Below are positions 8,896 through 17,445 of a stretch of 46,983 nt of DNA, in pieces. Origin of the DNA: Bradyrhizobium jicamae. GTDB taxonomy: Bacteria; Pseudomonadota; Alphaproteobacteria; Rhizobiales; Xanthobacteraceae. The notes under the pieces are model-generated. The model did not search any database, had not been told where the DNA came from, and was given only the letters and a program-made list of their open reading frames with translations. The position numbers were made by a program, and so were the translations under genes. The stretch lies in assembly GCF_001440395.1 (NCBI RefSeq), contig NZ_LLXZ01000231.1:1-46983 (forward strand). The letters are read 5' to 3'. Each line of letters starts with the position of its first letter. The stretch's first letter is position 1.

Positions 8896-9228
8896 GTGAG
8901 CACAAAGGACAGACTGGAAGAAATTGCATCGGCCGTGAGAGCGCGCTGGCACACACCAGCCGAGCCTTCCAAAACCGCGCCCACGCCGGGAGAGGATGCC
9001 GCCGCCGAACCGCCGGCACAAATTCAATCGGTCTCGCCATTGGCTGCTCTCGATTTGGACACAGCAATCCGTCTTCGATGGTCGTTGCGCGACATCAAAG
9101 CCAAGCGAACGAAGCTGACGCCCGTAAACGCAGAAGACCTGAACACTCTAACCGAGCTAGGATTGGTTGAGCTTCGCGGTGACGGGCCTGCCCTCACCAA
9201 CGAGGGCCATCGACTGCTTGACCATTGA
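8896..9228 (+). CDS. hypothetical protein, 110 aa
   Basis: Begins at GTG 8896 with AAGGTGAG just upstream. The N-terminal 50 residues are polar and Pro/Ala-rich, probably flexible. The C-terminal 60 (AIRLRWSLRDIKAKRTKLTPVN, LTELGLVELRGDGPALTNEG) are reminiscent of a small winged-helix domain with a beta-wing, but this is not specific enough to name a family. It lies 61 bp after the RHH operon on the same strand and may be co-transcribed. Confidence 0.5.
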   Translation: MSTKDRLEEIASAVRARWHTPAEPSKTAPTPGEDAAAEPPAQIQSVSPLAALDLDTAIRLRWSLRDIKAKRTKLTPVNAEDLNTLTELGLVELRGDGPALTNEGHRLLDH

Positions 9229-9307
9229 TCCTACCAGGCCCTTTCGAGCCGCTTCGACTCGCCGAAACGTAGAGACGTCGATCCTGCTCCTTGCTGTTGG
9301 ATCGAAT

Positions 9308-9464
9308 ATGGAAAAAGCGGCCGCCTATGCGATCTCGGCCTTCATCGTCGGCTTTGGTCTTTGGATCCTTATTGCCGGCCTGAGCTCCGGTGTACGCTTT
9401 ATGGATTTGCGCTGGTCTCATCCCCATCGTGATCGGGCTCATCAGCGCTTCCGGTCCCATCTAA
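9308..9464 (+). pseudogene. small two-helix membrane protein gene with a frameshift
   Basis: The ATG at 9308 opens a frame coding MEKAAAYAISAFIVGFGLW and a first hydrophobic helix. Near 9388 the hydrophobic continuation (VYALWICAGLIPIVIGLISA, ending SGPI and a TAA at 9462-9464) lies in another frame. Joined by a one-base change, they give a natural protein of about 51 aa with two membrane helices. Either the gene is broken or one base is misread. Without the shift, the frame would continue as an unlikely basic tail to 9502. Confidence 0.45.
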
Positions 9465-10507
9465 AATCCGCCCTCCTTTCTGGGCGCTTCCGCCGTGCCT
9501 AACCCCCACAACCGGTCGGCATTGGTCTTTGTGTCCAGCCAGGTCATGCCGCTACCGTCGGCCAAGGGGTTGTCCAAACTGAAACGCTGGTCTCCGTAAA
9601 CTCGGGGCCGCCGACGCTGATCTCGCAAGAATTCACCGACGCGTACCGATGCTTCGGAAAGCTTCAACCACCCTTCGCCGATTGCGATGAACATTCTCGA
9701 CATGACGTCGTCCCGCTCGTGCTCGTGCAAATGGGCCGTCGCTCTCCGCACGGCTTCGTAGGCATCTTCTCCATTGTTCTGCGTCAATGACGGCGCGGCC
9801 GTAAGCCGCTTCGCCCGCCAGACCTCTCTCAGGCGTGCGGCAAGATTTGCTCGGGAGAGCGTGTAAATCCGATTCCCAATTTTCGGATTCTTTCTGAAGA
9901 AATTTCGCAGCGCTGGTTGGGATGATGCGGATGCAGCTGCGGTCAATGTTGCACCATGATGAACCGCCACCACCACTGCCCTCACCTGCTCTTCTGTCGG
10001 CAGACGCGCGCGCTTGGCGTTCTTGTTGCAGTCCCTGCATCGCCTCACGAGGCAGTTGCGTTCATTTAGAACGTAGAACGTATTTTCCAAGGTGCGAACA
10101 TGGCCGTTGGCGCAAGTCGCTGCGTTGCGACGGCTCTCGGCAGAGCGCTCCCGTGCGTATTTTAGATTGACTGTCGTCGTTCGTATGCCGGCCGCCTTCT
10201 CGTTCTCCTTTGCCAACCGCAGGGCCTCAGCGCCCCATTCCGGATACGCCTTGCAATGGTTGCGGAATTTTCCAGGCGTGACAATAATCACGTTCTCCTT
10301 GCTGCAGCCGAATATTCGCCTCAAGGTCGTTTTGCTCTTCAGAGCATCCATGCACCTCGTGGCCTGCGCTGGCGTCATTAGCCGGGAAAATCGGGCGTGG
10401 CTTGTCGCGAGATATTCCGCATTCACGTCGTCAACGCAGGCGCCGACCCTGCGGCAGTCGTTTTGATGAGGGCAGATAGCGCAGCATTGCAGTTGTTCGC
10501 TTGGCAT
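9461..10507 (-). CDS. zinc-finger-like hypothetical protein, possibly phage- or island-derived
   Basis: A 348-aa protein with two Cys clusters. CCAICPHQNDC plus a following Cys lies near the N-terminus. CANGH and CLVRRCRDCNK (about residues 132-160) resemble the Cys/His layout seen at the ends of HNH-type or zinc-ribbon proteins of phages. The rest is basic and helical, with a possible helix-turn-helix (RAVVVAVHHGATLTAAASAS). The start at 10507 is chosen because GGGAG lies six bases upstream. Its last codons reach into the region of the broken membrane-protein gene on the other strand. The function is unknown; DNA binding is a guess from the zinc ligands and charge. Confidence 0.55.
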   Translation of the reverse strand: MPSEQLQCCAICPHQNDCRRVGACVDDVNAEYLATSHARFSRLMTPAQATRCMDALKSKTTLRRIFGCSKENVIIVTPGKFRNHCKAYPEWGAEALRLAKENEKAAGIRTTTVNLKYARERSAESRRNAATCANGHVRTLENTFYVLNERNCLVRRCRDCNKNAKRARLPTEEQVRAVVVAVHHGATLTAAASASSQPALRNFFRKNPKIGNRIYTLSRANLAARLREVWRAKRLTAAPSLTQNNGEDAYEAVRRATAHLHEHERDDVMSRMFIAIGEGWLKLSEASVRVGEFLRDQRRRPRVYGDQRFSLDNPLADGSGMTWLDTKTNADRLWGLGTAEAPRKEGGF

Positions 10508-10691
10508 CGGCATCTCCCGTTGAGCGCGTGATTGCGCCGGCAAATGCAGAGCCTGAGTCGCGGCTGGTCAATGGCTGAAGAAAGTTGATCCACCGTCCTT
10601 CTTGAGGCTCGCCTCCGGTGTGGCCCGTGAATAACCGGGATAAGCGCGGATCTGACGACTTCTTGGAGCGATATGACCACATCAAAGATCC

Positions 10692-10858
10692 GTGCTGATG
10701 CACGCGGACACTGGAGGTATCGATCATCTAGACAGCGGCGTCATGGGCAGCGGCAAGTGCATATATGATGCGGGCCCAGACACCAGCCCGCCGCAGCGTG
10801 TAGCAGGTCGTGTAAGGGGACCCGGCAAATCGCCGCCAAGGTGATTCTGGCGGCCTAG
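10692..10858 (-). pseudogene. IS5-family transposase fragment
   Basis: Read leftward, DLPG, PYTTCYTLRRAGVW, ARIIYALAAAHDAAV and MIDTSSVRVHQHG match the early part of IS5-group (IS427/IS1031-like) transposases around the first catalytic Asp (MIDTS). Frames change within the stretch and both ends are missing. It is a short dead remnant next to the PilZ gene. Confidence 0.65.
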
Positions 10859-11023
10859 ATGACTTCGTTTGCTGTTCTAAGTTGGTCCTCGCCCAAATTG
10901 GGATGCACGAACGGTAGTTGTCCGGAATTTCCTCAACCTGGTGATCGCTCTAATGTAACCATCGCGGCGGTTGTTGCATTCCGGTCCCGGTGTGGAAGCG
11001 CCAACAAGAAAGCGGAGGAGAGC

Positions 11024-11506
11024 GTGAGTCTGAAGCGCGAGTACCGAGAGCTAAAGAAGTTGCAAGAGAAGGCCCGTCAATGGGAAGGAAAGAGTTGTTT
11101 CCGGCGGTCGATTGAAAGGCAATCGGTGCGGCGAGATGTTTTTCTCTCAATTCCGCGACACATCACCTCCGAGCCCTGCCTGGTACGTGATCTCTCTAAT
11201 AGAGGCGCTGGCATTCAGCTTAATGGACTCACGATTCTGCCGACCGAGTTCTCGCTTTCCTTCGATGAATTTCGCACCACCTACCCTTGTCGCCTCATCT
11301 GGCGACAAGGCGACTTCATCGGGGTGGCATTCCAAAACACGTGCCGCGCGGAGCCTGATCGAAGGTCCCTTGCGCTAGAGGGGAACTACAGCAAAGGGCG
11401 GCGAATGCGGCAGCAAGGTTGGCTCCTCTGGTGCTGGCTCAGGAAGTGCGTGTTCAGTCCGCCTTGCAGCGCTCGGAAGCGACCACTAATCACCTCGAAC
11501 AACTGA
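11024..11506 (+). CDS. PilZ-domain protein
   Basis: Begins at GTG 11024 with GGAGGAGAGC directly upstream. The 160-aa product has a helical basic N-terminus (SLKREYRELKKLQEKARQ) and then a PilZ-like beta-barrel (RRDVFLSIPRHITSEPCLVR, DLSNRGAGIQLNG, YPCRLIWRQGDFIGVAFQ). PilZ domains bind cyclic di-GMP through an RxxxR and a D/NxSxxG motif. Here DLSNRGAG fits the second motif, and a basic RR precedes the barrel. After about residue 120 the sequence turns unlikely (Trp/Cys-rich) and overlaps another frame, so the natural C-terminus may be altered. It probably senses cyclic di-GMP, with an unknown output. Confidence 0.6.
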   Translation: MSLKREYRELKKLQEKARQWEGKSCFRRSIERQSVRRDVFLSIPRHITSEPCLVRDLSNRGAGIQLNGLTILPTEFSLSFDEFRTTYPCRLIWRQGDFIGVAFQNTCRAEPDRRSLALEGNYSKGRRMRQQGWLLWCWLRKCVFSPPCSARKRPLITSNN

Positions 11507-12003
11507 GGGGCGCCAAGCGCGATCTGAGCTCGCTCATGGAGGAACTCCAATCCGAGGAACAGGCAAGGACCGAGCTGGGCATTGGAGTATTCGGCGACGA
11601 CGCTGTCGACCGAGCGACGGCCGAAGAACGTCAGGGGCAACTGGCGTCGAGCGCAGAAGAGATCGCGAGGTTGAGGCAGCGGAAATGGTATTGGCGCAAC
11701 CGGCTGAACGACGATTTTTTCACGCCTGGAGGCCCGCACGCCACTGCCATCTGGATGCGGGATCAAGCTCAGCTACAGTTGAACGCCGCAGCCCAAACGC
11801 AGACGACCATCGCAGCGGAACTCCAGGCCGCCGCCTCCTCAGTTCGCGAGCTTACGGAGATCATTCCCGATTTCGCCGAGGCCGAGTTGGCGGAAGCGAT
11901 CCGTGGGACAGAGAGCGATCTGGTCGCGGCGGAGGAGAAGAGCCGCCGGGCGATGCAGGCTCGGCAAACTGACGAACAGCAATTGGCATCGTTTGACGTT
12001 GCG
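11419..12003 (+). pseudogene. truncated coiled-coil protein gene
   Basis: From about 11419 to 12000 a frame encodes a Gln/Glu/Ala-rich, strongly helical protein (LEQLRGAKRDLSSLMEELQS, SAEEIARLRQRKWYWRNRL, ESDLVAAEEKSRRAMQARQ) typical of long coiled coils. Beyond 12000 the same frame runs on to 12378, but there it is only the antisense of the ParB-like remnant. The natural 3' end has therefore been replaced. The start is a TTG overlapping the PilZ gene by 88 bp, which is also suspicious. The parent family is not recognisable. Confidence 0.45.
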
Positions 12004-13140
12004 CTAACTGCGCACCGTCGGCCGCCAGTATCGGGTCATATCGAGGGCGACGGTCCCGGCCAAACGGTTGGCGGCCGCCAACGCGCGCGGCCGCAGGTCA
12101 AATGGCAATTTGACCGCATTGACCGTCAACGCTGTGCAATGCGCGAACAGCGCCGTGCGGCTGTCGTGATCGAGTTCGGCCACGAAATCCCACAGCCCGC
12201 TCGCGTCCCGGGGCATCTGCCTGGCCCAATTGGCGTAGCGATCCGACCACGCCTTGCCGGCCGGAGTGTCCTCGATTCCGACGCGCATGCGTGGCCAAAT
12301 CCGTCTTCACAGGTTGGATGCCGACCACGTGGGCATCGGCCCCGACATAGAAGATTTTCGCGGCGAGCGCGTGGGTGACCGCCATGATCGCGACGTCTGG
12401 CTGCTCACTCAAATTGAGACGCAGCCCCCAAGGTGCGATGCGCGGTGAGGTCACGAACGAGCGTGTCAGACAGCGTCTGTTCCTCGTCTTCCTCCTCGTT
12501 TTCTCCCTCCTCCCCTTCACCATCGCGCCTGGCTTGATCGTTTCCTTCACTCTCCTCGTCGGGTGCCTGAGCGTCGCCTTCCTGACCAGCTTCGGCATGA
12601 GGTTTGTCGTCCTCGGGGCGGATGAAACCGCGTTCGATCCTGATGGTGCCGTCATGATTGAGGATCACGAACGCACCGCCGTGCGCCACATCCCCGGGAT
12701 CGTAGGCCTGCCGTTTCGCTTCAAGCTGCTCGATTTGGTTCTCCAGTTCACCGAACCACGCATCCACCTCATCGGGCAGTTCGTCGGCCGTTTGATGCTG
12801 TTCGGTCAGCCGGTCGAACTCTTTCTTAGCTACATCAAGGGCGGTCTGATCTTCCGCCGAAAGCTCGACAGGATGCGGGTAGGCGCGATGCATGCCGTGG
12901 GCGTGCGGGAAGTCGAGATGGGGCTCCGTCCACTTCCACCCCTCAGCCGCTCGCAGGCCATCCGCCTCCCAAGCCTTGCCGTCACCAAGAGATCGAGCAG
13001 CGCCACATCTTCCAGATAGCCGCCGCTTTCAGATAGCCGCCGCGATCCTCGGTGAAGAGGTCGCGCAGAAAGAACCGGCCGGCCTGACATGTTGCATTCA
13101 CGCCAAAATCCCGGCGCATCCCGCCCCATTCGGCCTATCG
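12004..13140 (-). pseudogene. ParB-like protein, C-terminal part, frameshifted
   Basis: Read leftward, several frames make up the C-terminal two-thirds of the large ParB/RepB-type proteins frequent in rhizobial plasmids and islands: CQAGRFFLRDLFTEDRGGYL, then ELSAEDQTALDVAKKEFDRL, GGAFVILNHDGTIRIERGFI, an Asp/Glu-rich linker, LSDTLVRDLTAHRTLG, VTHALAAKIFYVGADAHVVG, and finally WDFVAELDHDSRTALFAHC. A 17-bp tandem duplication (AGATAGCCGCCGC at 13014 and again at 13031) breaks the frame, and further shifts occur near 12410 and 12290. The N-terminal nuclease/partition domain is absent. It is clearly a pseudogene. Confidence 0.75.
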
Positions 13141-13150
13141 TCGCAAAACG

Positions 13151-13460
13151 TTACAAAGCGTCCTCCTGCATAACGTCCATCGCCTTGAGGACGTCAGCGA
13201 TCTCGCTTCTCTTTTGCTTTTGCCGCTCCCTCTTGGCAGCACCGGTCTTTCTCGGATGCGCCACATGAGCGGTATCCCATGATAAGATCGCGTGGTCGTG
13301 ACGCGCCCGTGGGTCCACGGTTGCCGTTGCCGGTCTTGAGACCGTTGCGGTTAAGTAGGCCCGCAGTCAGGTCGTCGCTGGCGATCCGAACCAGTTGCCG
13401 GATGGTTGCGATGTTGTCGTCGGAGGTGCTGCTACGCTGCCCCGTCGACGCTTCGGTAGC
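13151..13460 (-). pseudogene. recombinase family protein, C-terminal fragment
   Basis: Read leftward, ATIRQLVRIASDDLTAGLLN, RNGLKTGNGNR, then in another frame WTHGRVTTTRSYHGIPL, and in a further frame KQKRSEIADVLKAMDVMQED with a stop at 13151. These match the C-terminal helix-turn-helix region of large serine-type recombinases, which usually end with a NRWTRERVTALRSYHGI-like motif. A missing base near 13315 and a second shift near 13220 break it. The 5' end is lost before about 13600. It marks the left edge of the biosynthetic cluster. Confidence 0.55.
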
Positions 13461-13683
13461 CGCATCTCGCGCGCCGCCCATGGCACAGCGCCGGATCGCG
13501 GCGCCGGCGTCTTCCATCCAGGACTCGCGCGTGGTCGCGAAGTCAGGTAGAGATTCTTTGCTGGCTTGAAAGGGCTGGATTGATGCACAAGAAAATGTCG
13601 GCAACGTGATTGGTTAGCTGCGAGTTCCTTTTAACCTCTCTTGATGATCGACTCCAGGATTGAAGAACCGCTCCGAGGTCACC

Positions 13684-14388
13684 ATGCGACTTGCGCGAAA
13701 CGCAGTGGAACTTCTCTTCGTCTCGATCGATGTCACTCCATCCGTTCTTGCTCGTCTCTTGACTCTTCTGACATCAGCCGAAGCGGATCGAGTGTTCCGT
13801 TTTCATTGTGATGAGGACCGGCGCAGAAGCATTATCGGTCGCGCCGCTTTGAGGTACGTTTTGTCGCGGCATTTGGGTGTCGAGCCGCAAGCCTTGCGTT
13901 TTGATCTGGGTGAGAACGGCAAGCCCTTTCTGCAGCAATCGGATATCCACTTCAACGTGAGCCATTCAGGCGAGATCGTCGCGATCGCGCTAGCGCCCAA
14001 CCAAGTCGGGGTCGACATCGAGGCTGCGCATCACATTCCCGAAATGCCAGCGATAGCGGGGCGTTTTTTCTCGGAGAACGAGATGCAACGCGTACGCACC
14101 GCGATCGATCCGACCGACCAGTTTTTTCGTATCTGGACCATGAAGGAAGCAGTCTTGAAGGCTGCCGGACAGGGCCTCGGGCTCCCGCTCGATTGTTTCA
14201 CTGTTCCAGCCTCTGCGCCGGCGCCGCGGCCCGTGATGCCCGTAGGTGAGCCGCCGATCATCTCTGGCTGGTTTGTTGTCCATTTAGAGCTCCCTGCCGG
14301 ATACTACGGCGCGGTCGCAATGCACGGCTACGACTGGCGGGTGGTCACACGATGGCTCCCAGCGCGGAACCTAACCGCTGGAAGATAA
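13684..14388 (+). CDS. Sfp-type 4'-phosphopantetheinyl transferase
   Basis: A 234-aa enzyme that converts apo carrier proteins to the holo form by attaching phosphopantetheine from CoA. The diagnostic motifs are present: FNVSHSGEIVAIAL, GVDIE (magnesium-binding Asp and Glu) and WTMKEAVLKAAGQGL. The length is typical for the Sfp/Gsp group that serves NRPSs. The ATG at 13684 has GAGGTCACC directly upstream and is preferred over an in-frame TTG at 13660. It is read opposite to the NRPS operon and its 3' end overlaps the methyltransferase 3' end by 18 bp, so it closes the cluster. It probably activates the five NRPS carrier domains and the separate carrier protein. Confidence 0.9.
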   Translation: MRLARNAVELLFVSIDVTPSVLARLLTLLTSAEADRVFRFHCDEDRRRSIIGRAALRYVLSRHLGVEPQALRFDLGENGKPFLQQSDIHFNVSHSGEIVAIALAPNQVGVDIEAAHHIPEMPAIAGRFFSENEMQRVRTAIDPTDQFFRIWTMKEAVLKAAGQGLGLPLDCFTVPASAPAPRPVMPVGEPPIISGWFVVHLELPAGYYGAVAMHGYDWRVVTRWLPARNLTAGR

Positions 14389-15111
14389 GCCTCTTCGCTC
14401 CAGTACGTAGATGAACCACGGCGCGACCGTCATCTCGCTGACCCAGGAATAAGGCTCGTCAGCTTGTCCGAGCGGGCGGTACTCGGCTTGCAAGACCAGC
14501 CCGCTGACTTCAAACAGGTTCAGGTAGTCTTGATGAAACCAGACGAGGTCGACTACCGGCCGCGGATCACCGACGTCGGTCATGACGATACGGACCACCT
14601 CGCCGCTTTTCGCCACTCTGTTTTCGGGAAAGGCCTCGGTCGTGAACGACGCCCATTCCCGGCTGTATATTTCCGGCGTCGAGCCGAGCATGATGATCCG
14701 GCCGGCCGGCCGCAGCAGACGTCTCAAGCCTTCCAGCAAGGCGCGCCGGTTGGCAAGGTCGGGAATATTGTCGAATGCGAAAGCCGAAAGAACGAGGTCG
14801 AGCGATCCGGGCGCGAACGCACTGAAATCGCCGTTGGCGACCAGGCGATAGTCTCCATCCGGATCAGCTTGCTTGGCAGCTTCGATCATGCTCGGCGAGA
14901 TGTCGATGCCGACGGTGTCGAACCTGAGCTTCTTGAGAAAGCGGGTCGAACGGCCGGCGCCGCAGCCAAAGTCGAGCGCCGCAGAGCCCTTTACATGGGC
15001 CGCGATTATGGTCGGGAGATCGCGGTAGGCGAGATAGTACGTACCGGGGAACTTCAGCCGCGCGTACGCCTCAGCACGCGCGGCATCGTCATAGACGTTG
15101 GAGAAGGACAT
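14371..15111 (-). CDS. SAM-dependent methyltransferase (class I)
   Basis: A 246-aa Rossmann-type methyltransferase. Motif I is ALDFGCGAGRSTRFL, followed by VGIDISPSMIEAA (acidic residue binding the SAM ribose), LVLSAFAFDNIP and LRRLLRPAGRIIMLG. The ATG at 15111 has GAGGAG upstream. It lies 95 bp after the KamA-type gene, the widest gap in the cluster, and converges on the transferase gene with an 18-bp overlap. It may methylate the peptide, its starter unit or a precursor. The substrate and the acceptor atom (O, N or C) cannot be deduced. No methyltransferase domain occurs within the NRPSs, so it would act on its own. Confidence 0.85.
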   Translation of the reverse strand: MSFSNVYDDAARAEAYARLKFPGTYYLAYRDLPTIIAAHVKGSAALDFGCGAGRSTRFLKKLRFDTVGIDISPSMIEAAKQADPDGDYRLVANGDFSAFAPGSLDLVLSAFAFDNIPDLANRRALLEGLRRLLRPAGRIIMLGSTPEIYSREWASFTTEAFPENRVAKSGEVVRIVMTDVGDPRPVVDLVWFHQDYLNLFEVSGLVLQAEYRPLGQADEPYSWVSEMTVAPWFIYVLERRGLSSSG

Positions 15112-15205
15112 TGGTTTGGCTCCTCACAGAATATCGGCGCGCCGCCCACGATGGCGGCACTGCTCCTCTCGCGCAAGCACCTGCCGGGCCGCTTTTTCGC
15201 GCGTC

Positions 15206-16618
15206 TCAATGCAGCAGACACTCCGTCTCTGACTCCAGCCTTTGGTTCAGGCCGTTGCCGCTCCAACAGTCGAACGGGAACCGATCTTGCCTCCCGACGG
15301 GCCGCAAATGATCGAGCCAGGTAGCGTCCGGGTCGCACGCGGCAACAAAGAGTGTGCGATCGAAGGCCGGATCGCGCGCCTGGAGAAAATCGCAGATCAG
15401 CACCGGCGAGTCCGGATCGGCGGCCCCGGCACGCGCCGGCAGTGCCGCCAGTTCGGCGGCCGCGCAGTCGTCGAGCAAGCTGCGCAGCGTGCACGAGCCG
15501 AGAATGCGCACCTTGCCGGGGAACGCCGACATTACCGGGCCCTGGGCAGTACGACCGAGGCCGGAGACGCGCGCCTGCGCCTGCCGATGGATATCGAACG
15601 CCCGCACCAGCGGCACCTCAAAATTCTTGCGCGCGCCGGTGTCCCGCTCGACGAACATGTAATAGGGAACAAGGCCGAGCCGCACGCCCGATCGCCACAG
15701 CCCTGCCCACGCACCCGGGTCGTCGTTCACATGGCGGATCAGCGGCGCCTGCATGCGTATCTGCGCGCCCGTGGCGCGGATGCGGCGGATGGCTTCGTGG
15801 GCGATCTCTGGCGCGAGTTCGGCGGCATGCGAGTAGTGCCCCATGATGGCGAGATGCCGCCCGGCGGCGACGACCTGCTCGAACAGCCGCAGGCAGTCTT
15901 CCGCATCGTCGTCCGACACGAAGCGATACGGCCACGAAGCGACCGCCTTGGTTCCGATACGAATCGTCTGCACGTGCTCGAGTGCGGGATCAAGCAACGG
16001 CTCGATGTACTTCCGCAGCACGGGCGCGCGCATCACCATGGGGTCGCCGCCCGTGACAAGCACGTCGGTCACTTCGGGATGGAACTTCAAATAGGCGACT
16101 AGGTCCGTGGCATCCTTGCGCGCGAACTTGAAGCTATCTATGTCGACGAACTGCGCCCAGCGGAAGCAATACGTACAGAAGGAATGACACGTCTGCCCTT
16201 GAAGCGGAAAGAACAGCACGGTCTCGCGGTACTTGTGCTGCAGGCCCCAGAGGGGCCGTCCTCCGACGATCGGCACGTTGTGGGTGAGCTGCCCGTCCGG
16301 ATGCGGATTGAGCGCAAGCCTGATGCGGCGGACGGTCCTGGCTAGGGCTTCGCCGTCATTCTCGCGCAGGCATTGCTTCACCTCGTTGAACTCGTCGGCG
16401 TCGAGCATCTCGCGCTGCGGGAAGATCAACCGGAAGATCGGGTCTTCGGGGACCTTGGACCAATCGATTAGGTTCTCGGCCACGTAACGGTTGACACGGA
16501 ACGGCAGTACCTGCGCGACGACCTGAATGGCCTCGCGCAGATCGCCGTCGAGGGCGGCCCATTCCGGCAGCTTGCCGATGTTGCGCCAGCCGATCGCCTG
16601 GTAACGGCCCAGGTTCAT
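15206..16618 (-). CDS. KamA-type radical-SAM protein (lysine 2,3-aminomutase family)
   Basis: A 470-aa radical-SAM enzyme. The cluster motif CHSFCTYC (Cys144, 148, 151) binds the 4Fe-4S that cleaves SAM. VLVTGGDPMV is the SAM-binding GGD motif, and PGKVRILG near the C-terminus holds a Lys that may bind PLP. Known relatives move the amino group of Lys or Glu from C2 to C3 using SAM and PLP, giving beta-amino acids. The context (CHxxCTYCFRWAQF) places it in a side branch whose substrate is not established. The start at 16618 is chosen because GGAGG ends five bases before it; an upstream in-frame ATG overlaps that site. It follows the activator by 18 bp. A beta-amino acid building block for the NRPS is the obvious hypothesis. 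Confidence 0.8.
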   Translation of the reverse strand: MNLGRYQAIGWRNIGKLPEWAALDGDLREAIQVVAQVLPFRVNRYVAENLIDWSKVPEDPIFRLIFPQREMLDADEFNEVKQCLRENDGEALARTVRRIRLALNPHPDGQLTHNVPIVGGRPLWGLQHKYRETVLFFPLQGQTCHSFCTYCFRWAQFVDIDSFKFARKDATDLVAYLKFHPEVTDVLVTGGDPMVMRAPVLRKYIEPLLDPALEHVQTIRIGTKAVASWPYRFVSDDDAEDCLRLFEQVVAAGRHLAIMGHYSHAAELAPEIAHEAIRRIRATGAQIRMQAPLIRHVNDDPGAWAGLWRSGVRLGLVPYYMFVERDTGARKNFEVPLVRAFDIHRQAQARVSGLGRTAQGPVMSAFPGKVRILGSCTLRSLLDDCAAAELAALPARAGAADPDSPVLICDFLQARDPAFDRTLFVAACDPDATWLDHLRPVGRQDRFPFDCWSGNGLNQRLESETECLLH

Positions 16619-16636
16619 GAGAGCCTCCATAACGGG

Positions 16637-17425
16637 CTAGGCGTCGCGCGAGGCCACCTGGCGTTGGCCGATGAACGCCGCACCGATAGCGCCCCTGACC
16701 TGCGGATTGTCCACCACGTAAATGTCGGTCTTGAGCGCGTCGGCGAGCGCCCGCACGACGCCGGAATTAAGCGCCACCCCCCCACTCATCCCGACACGGC
16801 CGCTGATCGTCACAGTGCGCAGCAGCGAGGCCGCGCGCGCCGCGATTGAGTTGTGGACGCCGCGCACGATGTCTGGAATGGGCGTCCCGACCGCGACCAG
16901 GGAGACGACCTCGGTCTCAGCAAAGACCGTGCAAGTGTTACTGATGCGCACGATGTTCTGCGAGTGCGCGGACACCTCGCCGAGTTGGTCGAGCGGGACC
17001 CCCATCGCCCGCGCGGTGACCTCGAGGAACCTGCCGCAGCCGGCCGCACACTTGTCATTCATGGCGAAGTTCTCGACGTTCCCGTGTTCGTCGATCCGAA
17101 TCGCTTTACTGTCCTGACCGCCGATCTCGAGGATCGTGCGGATCTCCGGATTGATGAGGTGCATGCCGAAGCCATGGCAGGTGATCTCTGAGAGGTGCTT
17201 GTTGGCGAACGTGACGTTCTCGCGTCCGTACCCAGTAGTGACAACGTAACCGACGTCGTCGCGCGTGAGCCCGGCCTTGGTGAGCACCTGCTCGTAGGTC
17301 GTCTCCGCTGCGGCGCGGTTAGTGCCTCCAGTCAGCACCACGTCCGACGCGATCACTTCCAGGCGATTGTTCATGAGGGCGGACTTCGTCGACAGCGAGC
17401 CGACGTCGATACCTACCGTGATCAT
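16637..17425 (-). CDS. 2-hydroxyacyl-CoA dehydratase activator (HgdC/FldI type ATPase)
   Basis: A 262-aa ASKHA-fold ATPase. It shows the phosphate-binding GIDVGSLSTKSALM, EIGGQDSKAIR, NDKCAAGCGRFLE with Cys126 and a second Cys at 165 (SNTCTVFAE). In the HgdC family these two Cys, one per subunit pair, hold a 4Fe-4S cluster between the two monomers. The protein uses two ATP to drive one low-potential electron into the dehydratase. An extra Cys at 130 replaces the more usual Thr. It is 20 bp downstream of the larger dehydratase subunit, as in the fld and hgd operons. The assignment is firm; the electron donor (ferredoxin or flavodoxin) is not encoded here. Confidence 0.9.
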   Translation of the reverse strand: MITVGIDVGSLSTKSALMNNRLEVIASDVVLTGGTNRAAAETTYEQVLTKAGLTRDDVGYVVTTGYGRENVTFANKHLSEITCHGFGMHLINPEIRTILEIGGQDSKAIRIDEHGNVENFAMNDKCAAGCGRFLEVTARAMGVPLDQLGEVSAHSQNIVRISNTCTVFAETEVVSLVAVGTPIPDIVRGVHNSIAARAASLLRTVTISGRVGMSGGVALNSGVVRALADALKTDIYVVDNPQVRGAIGAAFIGQRQVASRDA

Positions 17426-17445
17426 GTTGTTGCGCCTCTACCTGC

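Noticed and set aside
14464..15324. A 286-codon forward frame over the methyltransferase and the end of the KamA-type gene
   Set aside because: The leftward frames have clear family motifs; this forward frame is a shadow without recognisable features.
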